From an uncultured Phycicoccus sp. (GTDB taxonomy: Bacteria; Actinomycetota; Actinomycetes; Actinomycetales; Dermatophilaceae): a DNA stretch of 64,000 nucleotides. Both the position numbers and the translations under genes were made by a program. Shown one piece after another: positions 10,693 through 18,561 of the stretch (position 1 is its first letter; every line of letters begins with the position of its first letter). Location: contig NZ_CANLZR010000004.1 of NCBI RefSeq assembly GCF_947495705.1, positions 1-64,000 on the forward strand, given 5' to 3'. The notes under the pieces were generated by a model. The model was not told where the DNA came from. It worked only from the letters and a program-made list of their open reading frames with translations, and ran no database searches.

Positions 10693-12397
10693 CCGCGCCG
10701 GCCGGCAGGTCGAACCAGCGGAGATGCTCGAAGTCGGCGGACAGGTGCTCGGCCGCCACGGCGAGGTCCGGCGGGGTCGCGGCCGCGAGGATGCGAGCGG
10801 CGTCCGCGAGGTGGTCGGCGAGCATCCCCTCGCCGCCGCGGGTGTCCGAGGCCGGGAGGTGCAGCACTCCCTCGTCGTCGTAGCGCACGTCGGCGAGGCG
10901 GACCCGGGGCTCGACGACCCCCCGCCGGTGCCGCCACAGCCCGGTGAGCGGGTCGAAGCCGTAGTCGCCGAGCAGCCGCCAGCCGTCCCGGGCGACCATT
11001 CGGACCGCCTCGACGATGTAGTCCGCGACGGTGTCGGAGATGAAGTAGTTGAAGTTGACCCGCACCCAGCCCGGCTTGATGCCCTCACAGCCTCCGGTGA
11101 TCTCGCGCTCGAACTCGTGGCTGCGCTCGAGGTCGATGCCGAGGAGCCGGTGCCCGTACGGGCCGGCGCACGAGCACCCACCGCGCGACTGGACCCCGAA
11201 GAGGTCGTTGAGCAGGGCGACGACGAAGTTGTGGTGCAGGTGCCGGCCCGCCGGGGAGCGCACGACGAACGAGACGATCGAGAGGCGCTCCGCGTCGAGG
11301 TTGCCGAGGATCTCGATCGCCGGCTCGGCCCGCCACGCGGTGACGGCCCGCTCGAGGAACCGCTCCTCGCGGGCCCGGATCGTGTCGACCCCGACGGCGT
11401 CCTTGAGCTGGAAGACGAGCCCGGCCCGGATCGACTCGATGATGGCCGGGGTGCCGCCCTCCTCCCGGTGCTCCGGGTCGGCGAGATACGCGTGGTCCTC
11501 GGGGTTGACGTAGGCCACGGTCCCGCCGCCCGGGACGACGGGCACCCGGTTGCCGAACAGCTCGCGCCGCGCCACGAGCACCCCCGGGGTCGAGGGGCCG
11601 CCGATGAACTTGTGCGGCGACAGGAAGATCGCGTCCTTGTAGGCGAGCGGGTCGCCGCCCTCCGGAGCCGCCATCTCGATGTCGACGTACGGCCCGGCCG
11701 CGGCGAAGTCCCAGAACGCCAGGGCCCCGTGCCGGTGCAGCAGCGCCGAGATGCCGTGGGTGTCCGAGACGATGCCCGTGACGTTGGACGCGGCGCTGAA
11801 CGAGCCGATGACCAGCGGCCGGTCGGCGTACTCCGTGAGCCGGGCGCCGAGGTCGGCGGTGTCGATGCGCCCGTCGGCGTCCTCGTGGATCGTCACGACG
11901 TCGGCGATCGTCTCGCGCCACGGGATCTCGTTGCTGTGGTGCTCGTAGGGGCCGATGAGCACGACCGGGCGCTGGTCCGCGGGGATGTGGCTCGAGAGGC
12001 TCCAGCGGTCCTCGAGCGCCGACGGGATGCGCAGGCCGAGGACCCCGATGAGCTTGTCGATCGCGCCGGTGCACCCCGACCCGGCGAACACGACGACGGT
12101 GTCGGCGTCCCCGTGCACCGCCGCGTGGATGACCCGGCGGGCGTCCTCCCGCAGCCGGGTCGTCTGGAGCCCGGTGCCGCTGGACTCGGTGTGCGTGTTC
12201 GCGTAGGCGGGCAGCACCTCGTCGCGGATGAAGTCCTCGATGAAGGCCAGCGCCCGGCCGGAGGCGGTGTAGTCGGCGTAGGTGACGCGACGACGCCCGT
12301 AGGGGGTCTCCATCACGTGGTCCTCGCCGATGACGGCGTCCCGCACGAGCGCCAGCAGCGCGTCGGCCCGGCGGTCTGCGGCAGAGCGGTCGACCAT
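10679..12397 (-). CDS. Class V aminotransferase / cysteine desulfurase-like protein
   Basis: A 572-residue PLP enzyme (from the ATG at 12397; an in-frame ATG at 12460 would place the start inside the TetR operator). The Schiff-base Lys is in SPHKFIGGPSTPG, and a Cys-containing loop RGGCSCAGPYGHRLLG sits where SufS/CsdA desulfurases carry the catalytic Cys. It is longer than SufS (about 410 aa) because of a C-terminal extension after FNYFISDTVADYIV. It probably releases sulfur from a cysteine-like substrate, but this long branch is uncharacterised. It is divergent from tetR and shares its control region. Confidence 0.78.
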   Translation of the reverse strand: MVDRSAADRRADALLALVRDAVIGEDHVMETPYGRRRVTYADYTASGRALAFIEDFIRDEVLPAYANTHTESSGTGLQTTRLREDARRVIHAAVHGDADTVVVFAGSGCTGAIDKLIGVLGLRIPSALEDRWSLSSHIPADQRPVVLIGPYEHHSNEIPWRETIADVVTIHEDADGRIDTADLGARLTEYADRPLVIGSFSAASNVTGIVSDTHGISALLHRHGALAFWDFAAAGPYVDIEMAAPEGGDPLAYKDAIFLSPHKFIGGPSTPGVLVARRELFGNRVPVVPGGGTVAYVNPEDHAYLADPEHREEGGTPAIIESIRAGLVFQLKDAVGVDTIRAREERFLERAVTAWRAEPAIEILGNLDAERLSIVSFVVRSPAGRHLHHNFVVALLNDLFGVQSRGGCSCAGPYGHRLLGIDLERSHEFEREITGGCEGIKPGWVRVNFNYFISDTVADYIVEAVRMVARDGWRLLGDYGFDPLTGLWRHRRGVVEPRVRLADVRYDDEGVLHLPASDTRGGEGMLADHLADAARILAAATPPDLAVAAEHLSADFEHLRWFDLPAGAVSGP

Positions 12398-12453
12398 GCC
12401 CCCAGCGTCCCACGACGGTGCCGGGACAGCACCTCCCCCCTGGCGTGCATCAC

Positions 12454-12469
12454 AGTGCATCGTTGCACT
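12454..12469. promoter_or_regulatory. Probable TetR operator (AGTGCA-N4-TGCACT)
   Basis: A perfect 6-bp inverted repeat AGTGCA/TGCACT separated by 4 bp lies 11 bp before the tetR ATG and about 57 bp before the divergent aminotransferase start. A further partial copy (GTGCAGTG) touches the tetR start. Position suggests autoregulation and possible control of both directions. The regulator-site link is inference. Confidence 0.6.
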
Positions 12470-12480
12470 ATCGTGCAGTG

Positions 12481-13125
12481 ATGACCGGCCGCCCGACCTG
12501 CGTGACCTCCTCGCTGCGCGACCGCAAGCGTGCGGACACCCGCCGGGCCCTGGCCCGGGCGGCGTACACGATCGTGCGCGACGAGGGGATCGACGCGATC
12601 ACCGCCGACGCCGTCGCCGAACGCGCGGGGGTCTCCCGCCGGACGTTCTTCAACTACTACCCCTCCGTCGAGTCCGTCCTCACCGCGACCGTCGCCGAGT
12701 TCTTCGCCTCGGTCAGCGGGCGGCTGGAGGCACGCCCGCTGGGTGAGCCGGTCCGCCGGAGCCTGCTGTCGGTGGTCGACGACCCCACCGACCTCGACCT
12801 CGTCGAGCGCATCGGCGTCCTCGCCGCGGCCGGCACGGCCTCCCCGCACGCCAACGCGCTCATCCTCGCCGAGCTGCACGGGTGGCTCGACTGGCTCGAG
12901 CCGTGGCTCCGCGAGCGCCTGGGCCCCGGGCCCTCCGAGCTGCACATCGCGACGCTCGCGACGTCGATCCTCGCTGCCGGGGAGGCCGCGATGCGGGTGT
13001 GGGCCCGTCACGCCGCGGACGGGCCGCCCGGACCCCCCACGTCGTTCCACGCCACCTTCGCCGAAGCCCTCGGCCACCTCGGCACCGACCTCCTGCCCGA
13101 CGCCACCGCTGGCCGGCAGCGCTGA
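12481..13125 (+). CDS. TetR family transcriptional regulator
   Basis: The 214-residue protein has an N-terminal TetR helix-turn-helix (about residues 20-65; ITADAVAERAGVSRRTFFNYY) and a divergent ligand-binding domain. TetR repressors usually control the adjacent efflux gene; here an MMPL transporter starts 31 nt downstream. The AGTGCA inverted repeat sits just upstream. No Shine-Dalgarno is present, and a GTG precedes the ATG by one codon, so a leaderless start is likely. Ligand unknown. Confidence 0.9.
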   Translation: MTGRPTCVTSSLRDRKRADTRRALARAAYTIVRDEGIDAITADAVAERAGVSRRTFFNYYPSVESVLTATVAEFFASVSGRLEARPLGEPVRRSLLSVVDDPTDLDLVERIGVLAAAGTASPHANALILAELHGWLDWLEPWLRERLGPGPSELHIATLATSILAAGEAAMRVWARHAADGPPGPPTSFHATFAEALGHLGTDLLPDATAGRQR

Positions 13126-13156
13126 CCGCGATCGCCAGACCACCCGGAAGGTCCCC

Positions 13157-15778
13157 ATGTCCACCGCTCTATACCGCCTCGGCCACCGGTGCGCCGCCCA
13201 CGCGTGGCCGGTCATCGCCGGGTGGCTCGTCGTCCTCGCCCTCGGCGGGACCCTGGCCGGCACCGTCGGCACGCCGCTGACGAACCGGATCACGATGCCG
13301 GGCACCGAGTTCGAGAAGGTCCTGACCCAGCTCGGCGACGAGGTGCCCGAGGCGGCCGGTGGGTTCGGGCGCGTCGTGCTGAGCAGCGGCGACGGCGCGT
13401 TCACCGACGACCAGCGGCGAGCCGTCGCGCAGGCCCTCGACGCCTGGGGCTCCGTCCCGCACGTCGAGCGCGTCGTCGACCCCTTCGAGGCCCAGCGCCA
13501 GATCGACGAGTCGGCCGACACCCTCGCCGCGACGAAGCAGCAGCTCGCCGACGGCCGCGCCCAGCTCGAGGACGGTCGGCAGCAGCTGGCCGAGGCCGAG
13601 CAGCAGCTGACCGCGGGCGAGGCCTTCCTCGCCGCCGCCCGGGCCGAGGACCCGGACGACCCCAGCCTGCCCTCGCTCCAGGCCCAGGTCGACGACGGTC
13701 GTCGGCAGCTGGACGCCGGCGGGGAACGGCTCGCCGCGTCCGAGCGCGAGCTGCGTGCCGGCGAGGCCCAGTACCAGGCCGGAGCCGCGCTCGCCGCCGC
13801 CTCCGCGGGCACCCGGCTCGTCAGCGAGGACGGTCGTCACGCCGTCGTGCAGGTGCAGTTCGACGACGATGCGCAGTCCATCCCCGTCGAGGACCGTGCC
13901 CTGATCGCCGAGCGTGGCGACGCGATCCTCGACGCCGCAGGTGTCACGGCGTCCTACAGCGTCGAGATCACCCAGGACATCGCCCTCGTCGGTCCGGGCG
14001 AGATCCTCGGGCTCTCGGTGGCGGTGCTCGTCCTCGTCGCCGTCCTCGGCAGCCTCGTCGCGGCCGGGCTGCCCCTGCTCGTCGCCCTCCTCGGCGTCGG
14101 CGTCGGACTCGGTGGGGCGATGGCGTTCACCTCCGTCGTCGAGCTGAACACCACGACTCCCGCGCTCGCCCTGATGATCGGACTCGCGGTCGGGATCGAC
14201 TACGCCCTCTTCGTCGTCAACCGGCACCGCGTGTCCGTCCTCGGCGGGATGCCCCTGCGCGAGTCGATCGCCCGCTCGGTCGCGACGGCCGGCAGCGCGG
14301 TCACCTTCGCCGGGGCCACCGTCGTCATCGCCCTGGCCGCCCTCGTCCTGTCGGGCATCCCGATCCTCGCCCAGATGGGGGTCGTCGCCGCCGTCACGGT
14401 GGCCGTCACCGTCGTGGTCGCGCTCACCATCTCCCCGGCCGTCCTGCGGCTCATGGGCCCGCGCGTCGTGTCCCGCCGCGGCTGGCACCGGGCCGGTTTC
14501 GCCACCCCGGGCGACCCGACGACCCGGGCCGGGTCCCCCGCCGCCCCCGAGGAGGAGCACGGCGGCTGGTACGTCGCCCGGGTCACCCGCCACCCGTGGC
14601 TCACGCTGCTCGGCGTCGTGGCGGTTGTCGCGATCTCCGCGCTTCCCGTGCGGGCGATGAACCTCGGCCTGCCCGACGGCGGCAGCGAGCCCAGGGGGTC
14701 GTCGGCGTACACCGCCTACACGACGATCGCCGACGAGTTCGGCCCGGGCATGAACGGCCCGATCGTCGCCGTCGCCACGCTCCCCCCGCGGGACGCCCCG
14801 CGCACCGACTCCGAGGTGCTCCGGGCCCAGGCCGACGTCGCCTCGACGTTCGCCGACCTCGACCCGGTGGCGAGCGTCGTACCGTTCGGCGAGAGCACGG
14901 ACCGCGCGACCCTCGCGTTCCAGATCGTCCCGGCGTCGGGCCCGGCCGACGAGACCACCCGCGCGACGCTCGCCGCCGTCGAGTCAGCCGCCGGCGTGCT
15001 CGAGCGGCGCAGCGGCATCGAGGTGGGCCTGACCGGACAGACCGTCGCGAACATCGAGATCTCCGACCGGCTCGCCGCGGCCCTCCCGGGTTATCTGGCC
15101 GTCGTCGTCGGGATGTCGCTCCTCATCCTCCTCGCCGTGTTCCGCTCGCTCGTCGTGCCGCTCGTCGCGACCGGAGGTTTCCTCCTGTCGGTCGCGGCGG
15201 CCTTCGGCGCGACGGTCGCCGTCCACCAGTGGGGCTGGCTCGGCCAGCTCTTCGGCGTGACCCAGCCCGGACCGCTGCTGTCGTTCATGCCGATCATCCT
15301 CATCGGCGTGCTCTTCGGCCTCGCGATGGACTACCAGATGTTCCTCGTCTCGGGCATGCACGAGGCCCGCGCCCACGGCGAGGACTCCCGGACCGCGATC
15401 CGGTCCGGCTTCGTCCACGGCGCCCGCGTCGTCTCGGCCGCCGCGATCATCATGACCTCGGTGTTCCTCGGCTTCGCCTTCAGCCACCTCGTGATGGTGC
15501 GGCCCATCGGCTTCGGCCTCGCCGTCGGTGTGCTCGTCGACGCCTTCCTCGTCCGGATGACGCTCACCCCCGCGGTGATGCACCTACTGGGCGACACGGC
15601 CTGGTGGATCCCGCGCTGGCTCGACCGGCTGCTGCCCGACCTCGACGTCGAGGGGCTCGCCCTGGCCGAGCGGCTCGGATCCCCTGCGACGTCGGCACAT
15701 CCAGAACACAGCGACGCCGCAGCGGTGCCGTCGAGAGTCCTCCTCGACGACCCGACCCTCCGAAGGAGACACCGATGA
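13157..15778 (+). CDS. MMPL-family RND transporter
   Basis: The 873-residue inner-membrane protein follows the MMPL plan: one N-terminal helix, a large extracellular domain, five or six helices containing IGLAVGIDYALFVV, a second extracellular domain and a final helix bundle with IGVLFGLAMDYQMFLV. The first extracellular domain (about residues 115-215) is a repetitive Gln/Ala/Glu coiled coil (TKQQLADGRAQLEDGRQQLA-type heptads), as in YdgH/YhgE-like relatives. Likely proton-driven export of a lipid or hydrophobic drug. It is flanked by tetR and, via ATGA overlap, a secreted phosphodiesterase; regulation by TetR is probable. Confidence 0.88.
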   Translation: MSTALYRLGHRCAAHAWPVIAGWLVVLALGGTLAGTVGTPLTNRITMPGTEFEKVLTQLGDEVPEAAGGFGRVVLSSGDGAFTDDQRRAVAQALDAWGSVPHVERVVDPFEAQRQIDESADTLAATKQQLADGRAQLEDGRQQLAEAEQQLTAGEAFLAAARAEDPDDPSLPSLQAQVDDGRRQLDAGGERLAASERELRAGEAQYQAGAALAAASAGTRLVSEDGRHAVVQVQFDDDAQSIPVEDRALIAERGDAILDAAGVTASYSVEITQDIALVGPGEILGLSVAVLVLVAVLGSLVAAGLPLLVALLGVGVGLGGAMAFTSVVELNTTTPALALMIGLAVGIDYALFVVNRHRVSVLGGMPLRESIARSVATAGSAVTFAGATVVIALAALVLSGIPILAQMGVVAAVTVAVTVVVALTISPAVLRLMGPRVVSRRGWHRAGFATPGDPTTRAGSPAAPEEEHGGWYVARVTRHPWLTLLGVVAVVAISALPVRAMNLGLPDGGSEPRGSSAYTAYTTIADEFGPGMNGPIVAVATLPPRDAPRTDSEVLRAQADVASTFADLDPVASVVPFGESTDRATLAFQIVPASGPADETTRATLAAVESAAGVLERRSGIEVGLTGQTVANIEISDRLAAALPGYLAVVVGMSLLILLAVFRSLVVPLVATGGFLLSVAAAFGATVAVHQWGWLGQLFGVTQPGPLLSFMPIILIGVLFGLAMDYQMFLVSGMHEARAHGEDSRTAIRSGFVHGARVVSAAAIIMTSVFLGFAFSHLVMVRPIGFGLAVGVLVDAFLVRMTLTPAVMHLLGDTAWWIPRWLDRLLPDLDVEGLALAERLGSPATSAHPEHSDAAAVPSRVLLDDPTLRRRHR

Positions 15779-16677
15779 ACGACGTCCCGACCCGCGTCAG
15801 CCGGCGCACCCTGGCCCGGCTGGCCGGAGCCACCGCCCTCACCGGGGCTGCCGCCGCCACCGCCGCCAGGTCCGCGAGCGCCGCACCCGCGAACTCGTCG
15901 ACCTTCCGCGTCGCGAGCTTCAACATCTACTCCGGACTGAGCGATGCCCAGTTCAAGGACGAGCTCAACGCGATCACCGACCGTGCCGACATGGTGGGAC
16001 TCCAGGAGGTCCAGAGCCGCGGCGACACCATCGACCAGTGGGCGGCGAACCACGACTGGTACGCCTGGACGCCGGCCAACATGTGGGCCCGAGAGGTCAC
16101 CGTGCTGGCCAAGAAGTCGATGTTCGACCGGATCGACAAGGGCACGATCTTCGTCTGCGACAGCGGCCCGGAGGGTGAGCCGCCGCCGCCGCGCTACATC
16201 ACCTGGGCCACGTACGTGCACACGCCGAGCGGCCGCAAGATCACGCACATCAACAACCACCTCAACGCGCACATCGACGACAACGGCCATCCTTACGACC
16301 TGCCGCGCACCGCCGACGCCGAGAAGCACATCCGGATGATCAAGGACCTCGTCCTCGACAAGAAGGACAACGGCCAGGTCGTCGTCACCGGGGACTTCAA
16401 CGTCGACTACGAGGACGACAAGCGCGTCCAGTACGCGAAGTTCCCGTACACCGTCCTCGAGAACCGGCAGAACGGCGTCCCGAGCCTGCGCTCCAGCTAC
16501 TCCCGGATCGACGTGACGGGCCTGCCTACGCTCGGCAACCGGCGGGTCGACTACGTCTACGCCTGGATCCGCACCCCCGAGGCGCGGCTCATGGACTTCG
16601 ACGACCACCACTTCGTCTACAACAGCGAGCACAGCGACCACAACGCCATCGTGGCGCGGCTCTGGATGAAGCACTGA
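15775..16677 (+). CDS. Secreted endonuclease/exonuclease/phosphatase family protein
   Basis: A 300-residue protein with a twin-arginine signal (SRRTLARLAG followed by an Ala-rich hydrophobic stretch and an ASA-type cleavage region near residue 39). The mature part is a complete EEP domain: FNIYSGL, the metal Glu in GLQEVQS, GDFNVDYED and the terminal EHSDHNAI His motif. Such enzymes cleave phosphodiesters in nucleic acids, phospholipids or phosphosugars. Its ATGA overlap with the MMPL gene makes co-expression likely. Substrate unknown. Confidence 0.85.
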   Translation: MNDVPTRVSRRTLARLAGATALTGAAAATAARSASAAPANSSTFRVASFNIYSGLSDAQFKDELNAITDRADMVGLQEVQSRGDTIDQWAANHDWYAWTPANMWAREVTVLAKKSMFDRIDKGTIFVCDSGPEGEPPPPRYITWATYVHTPSGRKITHINNHLNAHIDDNGHPYDLPRTADAEKHIRMIKDLVLDKKDNGQVVVTGDFNVDYEDDKRVQYAKFPYTVLENRQNGVPSLRSSYSRIDVTGLPTLGNRRVDYVYAWIRTPEARLMDFDDHHFVYNSEHSDHNAIVARLWMKH

Positions 16678-16679
16678 CC

Positions 16680-17579
16680 TCAGCGGCGCCGGGCGCTCGG
16701 GTGCGCGATGAGGTCCTGCAGCAGCTGGACCGCCCGCTCGGCCGGCGCCGTGGAGGCCCCGAGCTGACGGACGACGGCCGCGAGGTGGCGCACCGGCGCC
16801 GGCGGGGCGATGGCGAGCCGGACGACGGACGCGGGCAGGCCGCGGGCTGCGAGCCCGGGCATGACCGATACCCCGACGCCGGCAGCGACGAAGCCGATGG
16901 CGGTGTAGTGGTCCTGCGCCTGGACGCTGAAGCGCGGGCGCAGCCCGACCGCAGCGCACGCGGCCACGAGGATCCGGTGGCCGACGGCGCGCGGGTGGTC
17001 GTTGCTCACCCACGTCTCCCCTCGCAGGTCGGTGAGCGCGATCTCGGCCTGGCCGGCGAGCGGGTGGTCGCGGTGGACGACCGCGACGAACGGGTCCTCG
17101 GTGAGGTCGACGCGCCGGTGCCCGTCCGGTGGCGGCGTGTCCGGCGGGTCGATGACGAGGTCGATGTCGGGCCGCGGCCCTCGCTGCTCGACCTCGTTGA
17201 GGACGAGCTCGAGGACGAGGTCGGGGTACTCCGCGGACAGCCGCCGCACGAGCGTGGGCATCCACGCGGAGCCGGCCGACGCGAAGTAGCCGATGGTGAG
17301 CCGCCCCGAGCGGCCGTCGCGCAGGTCGCCGACGACCTGGTCCAGGCGGCTCCACTGGCTCATCGCCTCGTCGCTCTGCGCGTCCAGGACGAGCGCCGTC
17401 TCCGTGGGGACGATGCCCCGGCCCGCGCGCTCGAAGAGCAGGAGCCCCGTCTCGCGCTGGAGGGCCGCGAGGTGCTGGCTGACCGCCGACGACGTCATGC
17501 CGAGGTTGTCGGCGGCGGCCTGCACGGAGCCGCTCGCGACGACGGCGCGGAAGACGGTGAGACGGTGCGGGTCGAGCAT
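16680..17579 (-). CDS. LysR family transcriptional regulator
   Basis: The 299-residue protein has the LysR winged helix at residues 1-60 (HRLTVFRAVVASGSVQAAAD, SSAVSQHLAALQRE) and a periplasmic-binding-like effector domain. It ends 2 nt from the convergent phosphodiesterase. It is divergent from a 59-codon ORF with only 69 bp between starts, the classical LysR arrangement, so that ORF is the probable target. Effector unknown. Confidence 0.9.
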   Translation of the reverse strand: MLDPHRLTVFRAVVASGSVQAAADNLGMTSSAVSQHLAALQRETGLLLFERAGRGIVPTETALVLDAQSDEAMSQWSRLDQVVGDLRDGRSGRLTIGYFASAGSAWMPTLVRRLSAEYPDLVLELVLNEVEQRGPRPDIDLVIDPPDTPPPDGHRRVDLTEDPFVAVVHRDHPLAGQAEIALTDLRGETWVSNDHPRAVGHRILVAACAAVGLRPRFSVQAQDHYTAIGFVAAGVGVSVMPGLAARGLPASVVRLAIAPPAPVRHLAAVVRQLGASTAPAERAVQLLQDLIAHPSARRR

Positions 17580-17600
17580 GTCGCAATCTTAAGCGTTACT

Positions 17601-17630
17601 GCACAACCGCGTAGCAGAGGCGCGTTGTGC
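17601..17630. promoter_or_regulatory. Probable LysR binding site, inverted repeat
   Basis: GCACAACCGCG (17601-17611) and CGCGTTGTGC (17621-17630) form an inverted repeat with one extra base, filling much of the 69-bp gap between the lysR start and the divergent small ORF. The location is what a LysR regulatory site would need. Confidence 0.5.
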
Positions 17631-17648
17631 TGAACAGTTGAATCCCGG

Positions 17649-17828
17649 ATGATCGACATCATGAACGCCATGTCCATCTCCTTCCAGAAGGCCCGCGCCC
17701 TCGCCGCCAACCTCCGCACCTCCCGCCGTGAGGGGACCGGCTGGTACCCGCAGGTCGACCGCGACCTCGCCCGCGAGGCCCACGAGCTCTACTACCTCGC
17801 GCAGACCACCTCGCCGCGGGTCATCTGA
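17649..17828 (+). CDS. Small 59-residue protein divergent from lysR
   Basis: Too small for most ORF callers. The ORF reads MIDIMNAMSISFQKA..., is rich in Arg/Ala/Leu, and contains a WYPQVDRDLAREAHELYYLA helix-like stretch. It has no signal peptide or membrane segment. In-frame ATGs at 17661 and 17670 are alternative starts, since no clear Shine-Dalgarno decides. Support comes from its position, divergent from lysR across a shared inverted repeat, and from amino-acid composition typical of real coding sequence. I do not recognise the family. Confidence 0.55.
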   Translation: MIDIMNAMSISFQKARALAANLRTSRREGTGWYPQVDRDLAREAHELYYLAQTTSPRVI

Positions 17829-17865
17829 CCCGCACCCCCGCCGCCTCGCGGCAGCCCGCCGACCC

Positions 17866-18561
17866 TCACGCCACGACCTGGCGGAGGGTCGTCGTCGTTC
17901 CGGGAGAGCGCGCCTCCAGCTCGGCCCGCTGGGCGAGGTAGAGCTCGGCGCACGCGAGGGCATCGGTGAGGGCCTCGTGGGCGCGGTAGACGGGCAGGCC
18001 CCGCCGCTGCCGCGCGGCCCACAGGCGCAGCGCACCGGGCGGTGTGGCGCCGCCCCAGACGCCGCCGACGGCACGCCGCTCGAGCTCGAAGGTGTCGACG
18101 ACCTCGCAGGGCATCCCGGCGCCCCACAGCCGTTCGCAGGCGCTGCCGAGGAACTCGGTCTCGATCCGGGCGAAGTGCGCGAGCAGGACCCGCCCCGACA
18201 GGGCGGCCAGCACCTCCGGCAGCACCTCGTCCAGCCGTGACCCGGTGGCGAGCGCGTCGTCGGTGATGCCGTGCACCGTCGCGCTCTGCCCGACCTCCCC
18301 CGCGTCGCTCACGACGACGTGCCCGGCGCCGCCGAGCACGACGCGGCCCCCGTCGACCGGGACCCAGCCGAGCGAGAGGACCCGGTCGGTGCGCGGGTCG
18401 AGCCCCGTCGTCTCGATGTCGAGCGCCAGGAGGGGGAGGTCGGCCAGGGGCGTGTCGCGGCCGGGGGACCCGGCGCGCAGGAACTCGGCGAGGGGGCCGG
18501 GCGTGGCCGTGCGCAGCGCCCGCTGCTGACGTCGGGCGACCGACCGGCCGAGCCGGATCAC
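17866..18561 (-). CDS. 3'-5' exonuclease, DnaQ/DEDDh family
   Basis: A 231-residue DEDDh exonuclease. ExoI is LALDIETTGLDP with the metal Asp and Glu, ExoII is around LLAHFARIETEFL, and ExoIII is YRAHEALTDALACAELYL, with His and Asp five residues apart. It resembles DNA polymerase III epsilon-like stand-alone exonucleases. The GTG start overlaps the stop of the CBS/DUF294 gene upstream (GTGA), and this gene order is common, so the exonuclease is likely co-translated and functionally linked with it. Confidence 0.88.
   Translation of the reverse strand: MIRLGRSVARRQQRALRTATPGPLAEFLRAGSPGRDTPLADLPLLALDIETTGLDPRTDRVLSLGWVPVDGGRVVLGGAGHVVVSDAGEVGQSATVHGITDDALATGSRLDEVLPEVLAALSGRVLLAHFARIETEFLGSACERLWGAGMPCEVVDTFELERRAVGGVWGGATPPGALRLWAARQRRGLPVYRAHEALTDALACAELYLAQRAELEARSPGTTTTLRQVVA

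Noticed and set aside
10679-12460. Start of the class V aminotransferase at 12460
   Set aside because: It would put the start codon inside the AGTGCA inverted repeat shared with tetR; the ATG at 12397 gives a normal N-terminus.
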